Of a stretch of 64,000 nt of DNA, positions 62,470 through 64,000 are shown in pieces (the stretch's first letter is position 1; every line of letters starts with the position of its first letter). The notes under the pieces are model-generated. The model had not been told where the DNA came from and searched no databases. It saw only the letters and a program-made list of their open reading frames with translations. Source of the stretch: Actinoplanes sp. DH11 (GTDB lineage: Bacteria > Actinomycetota > Actinomycetes > Mycobacteriales > Micromonosporaceae). Position numbers and translations under genes: made by a program. The stretch is from assembly GCF_020873875.1 (NCBI RefSeq), contig NZ_JAHWGU010000001.1, positions 496,001 through 560,000 on the forward strand, given 5' to 3'.

Positions 62470-63498
62470 TTACAGGATGGTCCAGGTGTCGCCGGCGCTG
62501 AGGAGTTCGCCCAGCATCTCCTCGGGGGTGCCGGTGGACTGGGCCCGGGCGTCCAGCACCTGCTTGCGGACGATCTCGTCGTAGGACGGGCGCTGCACGT
62601 CGCGGAACACCCCGATCGGGGTGGTGGTGAGTTCGGAGCCGGAGAGGCGGGAGAGGGCGAACGCGTACGCCGGGTCGTCGACCGTCGCGTCGTGGACGAT
62701 CGCGCTGCCGCCCTCCTGCACCTTCAGCCCGAAGCTGCCCTCGGGATGCACGACGGAGAAGCGGTCGTCGGCGCCGAAGGTGATGGGCCGGCCCTGCTCG
62801 AGCCGGATCAGGTGCTCGTCGCGGGCGGACGGGTCCTTGATCAGGTCGAACGCGCCGTCGTTGAAGATGTTGCAGTTCTGGTAGATCTCGACGAACGCCG
62901 AGCCCTCGTGGCCGGCCGCGGCGCGCAGCACCGACTGGAGGTGCTTGCGGTCCGAGTCGATGGTCCGCGCCACGAACGTGGCCTCGGCGCCGAGTGCGAG
63001 CGAGAGCGGGTTGAACGGCGAGTCCGCCGAACCGGCCGGCGTCGACTTGGTGATCTTGCCGATCTCCGAGGTCGGCGAGTACTGGCCCTTGGTGAGCCCG
63101 TAGATCCGGTTGTTGAAGAGCAGAATCTTCAGGTTCACGTTGCGGCGCAGCGCGTGGATCAGGTGGTTGCCGCCGATCGAGAGCGCGTCGCCGTCACCGG
63201 TGACCACCCAGACGCTCAGGTCGGGACGAGAAGTGGAGAGACCTGTCGCGATCGCCGGGGCACGGCCGTGGATCGAGTGCATGCCGTAGGTGTTCATGTA
63301 GTACGGGAAGCGGGACGAGCAGCCGATCCCGGAGACGAAGACGATGTTCTCCCGCGGGATCCCGAGCTCCGGCATGAACTGCTGCACGGCGGCCAGGATC
63401 GCGTAGTCGCCGCAGCCCGGGCACCAGCGCACCTCCTGGTCGGACTTGAAGTCCTTGGCGGTCAGCTTCACCGGGGTGAGCGGGATGGTGTCAGCCAT
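62470..63498 (-). CDS. korB: 2-oxoacid:ferredoxin oxidoreductase subunit beta
   Basis: KorB binds thiamine pyrophosphate and an Fe-S cluster. The 342-residue product has RWCPGCGDYAILAAVQQF, FVSGIGCSSRFPYYMNTYG, VTGDGDALSIGGNH and LLFNNRIYGLTKGQYSPTS. It overlaps korA by 8 bp. With KorA it oxidises 2-oxoglutarate and reduces ferredoxin. ATG 63498 matches the family start MADTIPL. Confidence 0.95.
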   Translation of the reverse strand: MADTIPLTPVKLTAKDFKSDQEVRWCPGCGDYAILAAVQQFMPELGIPRENIVFVSGIGCSSRFPYYMNTYGMHSIHGRAPAIATGLSTSRPDLSVWVVTGDGDALSIGGNHLIHALRRNVNLKILLFNNRIYGLTKGQYSPTSEIGKITKSTPAGSADSPFNPLSLALGAEATFVARTIDSDRKHLQSVLRAAAGHEGSAFVEIYQNCNIFNDGAFDLIKDPSARDEHLIRLEQGRPITFGADDRFSVVHPEGSFGLKVQEGGSAIVHDATVDDPAYAFALSRLSGSELTTTPIGVFRDVQRPSYDEIVRKQVLDARAQSTGTPEEMLGELLSAGDTWTIL

Positions 63499-64000
63499 TC
63501 TTGACCACGTCCTCCAGCATGCTCTCCAGCGTGGCGGCGGTGAACGGAAGGCCACTGACCTGGTTGAACGGCATCGCGTCGATGAGGTACTTCGCGCGGA
63601 TCACCGAGGCCAGCTGACCGAGGTTCATCTCCGGGACCACGACCTTGTCGTAACCGGCGAGCACCTCGCCGAGGTTGGCCGGCAGCGGCGACAGGTGCCG
63701 CAGGTGGGCCTGGGCGATCGGCAGGCCGCGCTGGCGCAGGGCGCGGCAGGCGGCGCCGATCGGGCCGTAGGTGGAGCCCCAGCCGAGGACCAGGACGCGG
63801 GCGTTCTCCTGCGGGTCCTCGACGTCGACGTCCGGCACCGGAATCGCGTCGATGCGCGCCTGCCGGATGCGCACCATGTGCTCGTGGTTGGCCGGATCGT
63901 ACGAGATGTCGCCGGTCTTGTCGGCCTTCTCCAGGCCGCCGATCCGGTGCTCCAGCCCCGGTGTCCCGGGAATCGCCCACGGGCGGGCAAGCGTTTCCGG
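63491..64000 (-). CDS. korA: 2-oxoacid:ferredoxin oxidoreductase subunit alpha (partial)
   Basis: The frame is open to the window edge, giving the C-terminal 169 residues: ARPWAIPGTPGLEHRIGGLE, ISYDPANHEHMVRIRQ, VLGWGSTYGPIGAACRAL, HLSPLPANLGEVLAGYDKVV and PEMNLGQLASVIRAKYL. These are typical of KorA. The N-terminus lies beyond 64000. Confidence 0.93.
   Translation of the reverse strand, partial: PETLARPWAIPGTPGLEHRIGGLEKADKTGDISYDPANHEHMVRIRQARIDAIPVPDVDVEDPQENARVLVLGWGSTYGPIGAACRALRQRGLPIAQAHLRHLSPLPANLGEVLAGYDKVVVPEMNLGQLASVIRAKYLIDAMPFNQVSGLPFTAATLESMLEDVVKNG

Noticed and set aside
1..64000. tRNA, rRNA, prophage or insertion-sequence genes
   Set aside because: No cloverleaf, rRNA segment, transposase, integrase or phage structural gene was recognised.

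Overview
The window comes from a high-GC, flagellated actinomycete. The best fit is Actinoplanes or a close relative in the Micromonosporaceae. The evidence is a complete actinobacterial flagellar cluster together with a BldN-type developmental sigma factor and its anti-sigma factor, MshA (mycothiol synthesis), Rex, SenX3-RegX3 and ribosomal protein bS22. Flagellar promoter and operator motifs also resemble those I recall for Actinoplanes missouriensis. Species assignment is inference; no rRNA or tRNA gene was seen.

Region 1 (1-20290) is flagellar. The 3' end of flhA and an FlhF-family gene with a degraded nucleotide-binding loop read rightward and converge on a long leftward block: fliC, then fliD-fliS-unknown, then flgB-flgC-fliE-fliF-fliG-fliH-fliI, then fliJ, a fused peptidase/transglycosylase, and fliK. 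Diverging from fliC, flgN-flgK-flgL-fliW and then csrA read rightward. Four sites of the form CTCA-N16/17-GCCGAM sit before fliJ, flgB, fliC and flgN. A direct repeat like the TcrA box lies just upstream of the flgB promoter. FliW, CsrA and the GGA-rich fliC leader suggest partner-switch control of flagellin translation.

Region 2 (20296-31220) is mixed: an M23 peptidase, a PHP protein, an SRPBCC protein, a membrane PAS histidine kinase, a small zinc-site protein, a lone receiver protein, a methyltransferase/SDR pair, mshA and a YbjN protein. It ends in about 1.4 kb without a convincing gene. That desert holds the second copy of a palindromic element whose first copy lies between fliJ and fliI.

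Region 3 (31221-42865) has an MFS transporter, gpmA, phoU divergent from senX3-regX3 with a PHO-box-like repeat between them, a cysteine-rich protein, a TIM-barrel isomerase-like protein, a CGNR zinc-finger protein, proline dehydrogenase, an excisionase-type HTH protein, bS22, and an epimerase/acyltransferase pair.

Region 4 (42943-53838) is developmental and redox/heme: bldN-rsbN on the minus strand; then an acyl-CoA ligase, a glutaredoxin, a HAD phosphatase, and rex-hemA-hemC-hemD-hemB on the plus strand. A near-consensus Rex operator precedes rex.

Region 5 (53843-64000) contains a double GNAT protein, a membrane-anchored transglycosylase with a huge low-complexity cytoplasmic arm, an FmdB zinc ribbon, a cyclase/NB-ARC-like regulator, a secreted phospholipase A2, an RCK potassium channel, and korB plus partial korA.

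Most starts were chosen by Shine-Dalgarno spacing. Many neighbours overlap by 4 bp (ATGA or GTGA), which indicates translational coupling.
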